Of a DNA stretch of 6,201 nt, positions 4,205 through 6,201 are shown one piece after another; position 1 is the first letter of the stretch, and each line of letters begins with the position of its first letter. The notes under the pieces were generated by a model that worked only from the letters and a program-made list of their open reading frames with translations, was not told the origin of the DNA and did not search any database. A program made the translations under genes and the position numbers. The stretch covers positions 1 through 6,201 of the forward strand of contig CADBQL010000419.1 of the NCBI GenBank assembly GCA_902796815.1. Direction: 5' to 3'. This DNA comes from an uncultured Coriobacteriaceae bacterium. GTDB taxonomy: Bacteria; Actinomycetota; Coriobacteriia; Coriobacteriales; Eggerthellaceae.

Positions 4205-6201
4205 ATGGCTAAAACAACAGTTTTTACCTGTTCGTGGCGCAGGGCGTTTCTGCTCATAATTGCGATAGCGATTGCGTTGGGTGTTGCCCTGCTTTTCCAA
4301 GGACGCATGGCATATGCCGATGACGCACAAGGATCGCTGACGGACGAGGAGTTTGCGACGCAGGATGCGGCTGAAGATGAGAATGCGGCACAGAGCGAGG
4401 CGAATGACGAGTTCGCGATGCAGAACGAACCCGAAGCGCAAGACGAAATGGACGATGAACTCGCGGTGCAGGACGAATCGGATGCCGATCGTGTTCGTGC
4501 TGCCATCAACGCGCTCTCGGACGACCCGACGACGTATACGGCTGCTGACAAGGATCGAATCGAGGCGATTCTGGCCGATTTCGAGTCGCTGAGCGCCGAG
4601 GATCAGGTGGCGGTTGATACGGGGGCGTATACCGGAAGTGCTTCGGGTCAATCTCTCGGGCGCATCCTTGAGGCGGCTCTCTGGGCGGTCTGGTCGTACG
4701 AGACCGACCCGAGTACAACGCTTATAAACGGTACGTACACTACTGAGACCGAACGGGCTGTCAGCTCTATTTCGAACAAGGGCAAGAGCGACTCGCCGCG
4801 TGTGAGAAACTGGTGGGTCGAGAGCGTGGAAGCGATAGATGGACAGGCGGTAGCGAATATCTACGTGACTTCGGGCGCGGCTACAGACAAGAAACTGGCG
4901 ACGTATCCGAGCGTCTGGATTGCTGGAATCACTGTAGATCGCAGCGCTGACAACACCTATACCATCCCCATTGATCTGAACGGCAAAACGTATTTCGGCG
5001 GCATATCGAGTAGTATGCCCACCCCCATCATGTACGAGCTCGAGACTACTATCGACGAGACTCCGCCTGAGTTCACCGTTACGTTCACCGATGGGCTCGG
5101 CGATGAGCCCGATAACGTGCTCAGTTCCTGCACGGTTGTTTGGGGTGGAGAGGCGGTGCCGCCAGAGTTGCCCGACCGCGAGGACGAAGGGTTCGTGTTT
5201 GCCGGATGGGATAAGCCTTTGGACAACATAACCGAAGACACGACCATTAACGCTCTTTGGAGGGAGAAGGGATCGGTTTCCTTCAAGGTTACGTTCTTGG
5301 ACGGCTGGAGGACTGCTCCTCTCAAGACCGAGATCGTCGTGGAGGGCGGGGCGGCTACGGCACCCGATGTCCCCGACCGTCCTGGATACACGTTCCTCGG
5401 TTGGGATCCCAAGGTCTTCGATGATATTATGGGCGATCTTACGGTAACCGCGCAGTGGGTGAGCGACGAAGAGCTCGCGCTCGCTGCCGCTCAGGAGGCA
5501 ATTGCCGCTCTTCCGTCCAATTCCCAGGAGATAGCGGAAGATGTCAACAATGAGTTGGTTTCTTCTGCAGTAGCTGCTTACAATGCGCTATCCGACGCCT
5601 CCAAAGCGCAACTGACAGCCGACGAGCTGTTGCACCTTGCAAAATGCGCTATCATCGTGCTGCCGCGCGACGCCTTCGCCGTTGGTCGCGAGCATGAGCA
5701 AGTGATTGCCGCCGCGCAAGCAGTTTACGATTCGCTCCCACAGAACCTGCGCGATCAGCTCGATGATGAGAACAACCACGAGAGCCGCGTGAGCGACAGC
5801 CGCACATATGGCCGTCATCTGGAAAGCGCAGTCTGGGCGCTCGATGCGCTTGGTTTTGCCGGCGATTCGACATCGCTTGGGGCGGGCACCTACACCAAAG
5901 GGATAAAATCCGAATCGAATATGGGGAAGAGCCTGTCGGCTCGCAAGAGGGTGTTTTCGGTCAAGAGCCTCGTGGTTGAGAGCGGTCGAGTTTATGCCAT
6001 CATAGAGTACGAGTCAAACACTGCCGATTTGTTGAGCATCGGCGGTACCCTCTACAAAAACGACGAGACCGATTCCAAGAAACCGTCCTTTTTCAAGATT
6101 CCCGTCCAGCTGAACACGCCGTTTCATTTCTCCATGTTGACCAAGAATGCCAACGCCAATACTGATGCGATTGCGTACGAGATGGTCATAACGGCCGATG
6201 A
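4205..6201 (+). CDS. Secreted modular surface protein with InlB-type repeats (3' end beyond window)
   Basis: The frame is open from ATG 4205 to the window edge: 665 codons and no stop. AAAGGAG lies 9 nt before the start. A signal peptide (residues 1-38, ending AYA before DD) resembles that of the gene upstream. An acidic segment (45-95) carries three copies of a DE-[FL]-A-x-Q-[DN] motif. Then come a helical stretch (95-160) and a beta module (176-284). Two InlB/Flg_new-type B repeats (290-352 and 360-418) show V-T-F, an F-AGW or FLGW turn and a final A-x-W. More helices follow (422-545), then a second copy of the beta module (561-665) running off the edge. The beta modules share GTYT, S-x-GKS, FSV or WWV, an F/Y-x-IP strand and a closing YE strand. 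Its function is unknown. Its position and leader suggest it is a paralogue of the riboswitch-controlled protein, but no riboswitch precedes it. The anchoring signal, if any, is outside the window. Confidence 0.9.
   Translation, partial: MAKTTVFTCSWRRAFLLIIAIAIALGVALLFQGRMAYADDAQGSLTDEEFATQDAAEDENAAQSEANDEFAMQNEPEAQDEMDDELAVQDESDADRVRAAINALSDDPTTYTAADKDRIEAILADFESLSAEDQVAVDTGAYTGSASGQSLGRILEAALWAVWSYETDPSTTLINGTYTTETERAVSSISNKGKSDSPRVRNWWVESVEAIDGQAVANIYVTSGAATDKKLATYPSVWIAGITVDRSADNTYTIPIDLNGKTYFGGISSSMPTPIMYELETTIDETPPEFTVTFTDGLGDEPDNVLSSCTVVWGGEAVPPELPDREDEGFVFAGWDKPLDNITEDTTINALWREKGSVSFKVTFLDGWRTAPLKTEIVVEGGAATAPDVPDRPGYTFLGWDPKVFDDIMGDLTVTAQWVSDEELALAAAQEAIAALPSNSQEIAEDVNNELVSSAVAAYNALSDASKAQLTADELLHLAKCAIIVLPRDAFAVGREHEQVIAAAQAVYDSLPQNLRDQLDDENNHESRVSDSRTYGRHLESAVWALDALGFAGDSTSLGAGTYTKGIKSESNMGKSLSARKRVFSVKSLVVESGRVYAIIEYESNTADLLSIGGTLYKNDETDSKKPSFFKIPVQLNTPFHFSMLTKNANANTDAIAYEMVITAD
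4343..4480 (+). repeat. Imperfect acidic repeat after the signal peptide
   Basis: Three degenerate copies of an Asp-Glu-[Glu]-Phe/Leu-Ala-x-Gln-Asp/Asn motif begin at residues 47, 68 and 84. They lie in a stretch of about 50 residues with roughly 20 Asp/Glu and almost no basic residues. The stretch is likely a disordered linker between signal peptide and first domain. Confidence 0.6.
5072..5458 (+). repeat. Two InlB-type B repeats
   Basis: Residues 290-352 and 360-418 of the second secreted protein. Both begin F-[TK]-VTF-x-DG, have GG-x-A before a PD-R or PDRPGY segment, then F-[AL]-GWD and end in A-[LQ]-W. This matches the Listeria-Bacteroides repeat family (Flg_new), a beta-grasp-like stalk module of surface proteins. 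Confidence 0.85.

Noticed and set aside
1..6201. CRISPR arrays, insertion sequences, integrases or attachment sites
   Set aside because: No regularly spaced direct repeats, transposase motifs or terminal inverted repeats with target duplications are visible. The repeats seen are protein-level modules or RNA hairpins.

Overview
The window looks like chromosomal DNA of a moderately GC-rich Gram-positive bacterium. The most likely group is the Coriobacteriia, in the Eggerthella/Adlercreutzia/Slackia range. This is inferred from the AspRS sequence, the codon use, and two large secreted proteins whose leaders end in AYA and whose modules (InlB-type B repeats, Ig-like repeats, helical spacers) are typical of gut actinobacterial surface proteins. 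No taxonomic marker here settles the genus.

Layout. Positions 1-930 hold the 3' half of aspS, followed by a GC-rich intrinsic terminator (943-974). On the minus strand, 998-1285 encodes a 95-residue protein with eight cysteines. It belongs to the 'cysteine-rich small domain' family, which is often found near cobalamin genes. Divergent from it, 1286-1937 is a non-coding control region. It holds a candidate extended -10 promoter, a cobalamin riboswitch aptamer (1542-1688), a switching hairpin and a strong intrinsic terminator (1790-1824). This is a complete transcription-attenuation leader.

The leader feeds a 643-residue secreted protein (1938-3869). It has a signal peptide, two tandem divergent beta-rich modules, a FIVAR-like helical segment and three lysine-rich Ig-like repeats. 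After 335 non-coding bases packed with five consecutive hairpins comes a second secreted protein (4205 to beyond the window end). It has a related leader, an acidic repeat segment, a helical-plus-beta unit present twice, and two InlB-type B repeats between the copies. Its frame is open to the last base.

Interpretation. The cysteine-rich gene, the B12 riboswitch and the riboswitch-controlled surface protein form a plausible cobalamin-responsive locus. The most interesting reading is that the secreted modular proteins capture or handle corrinoids, or a related tetrapyrrole, at the cell surface when cobalamin is scarce. The riboswitch is well supported by sequence. The ligand-capture role is inference.
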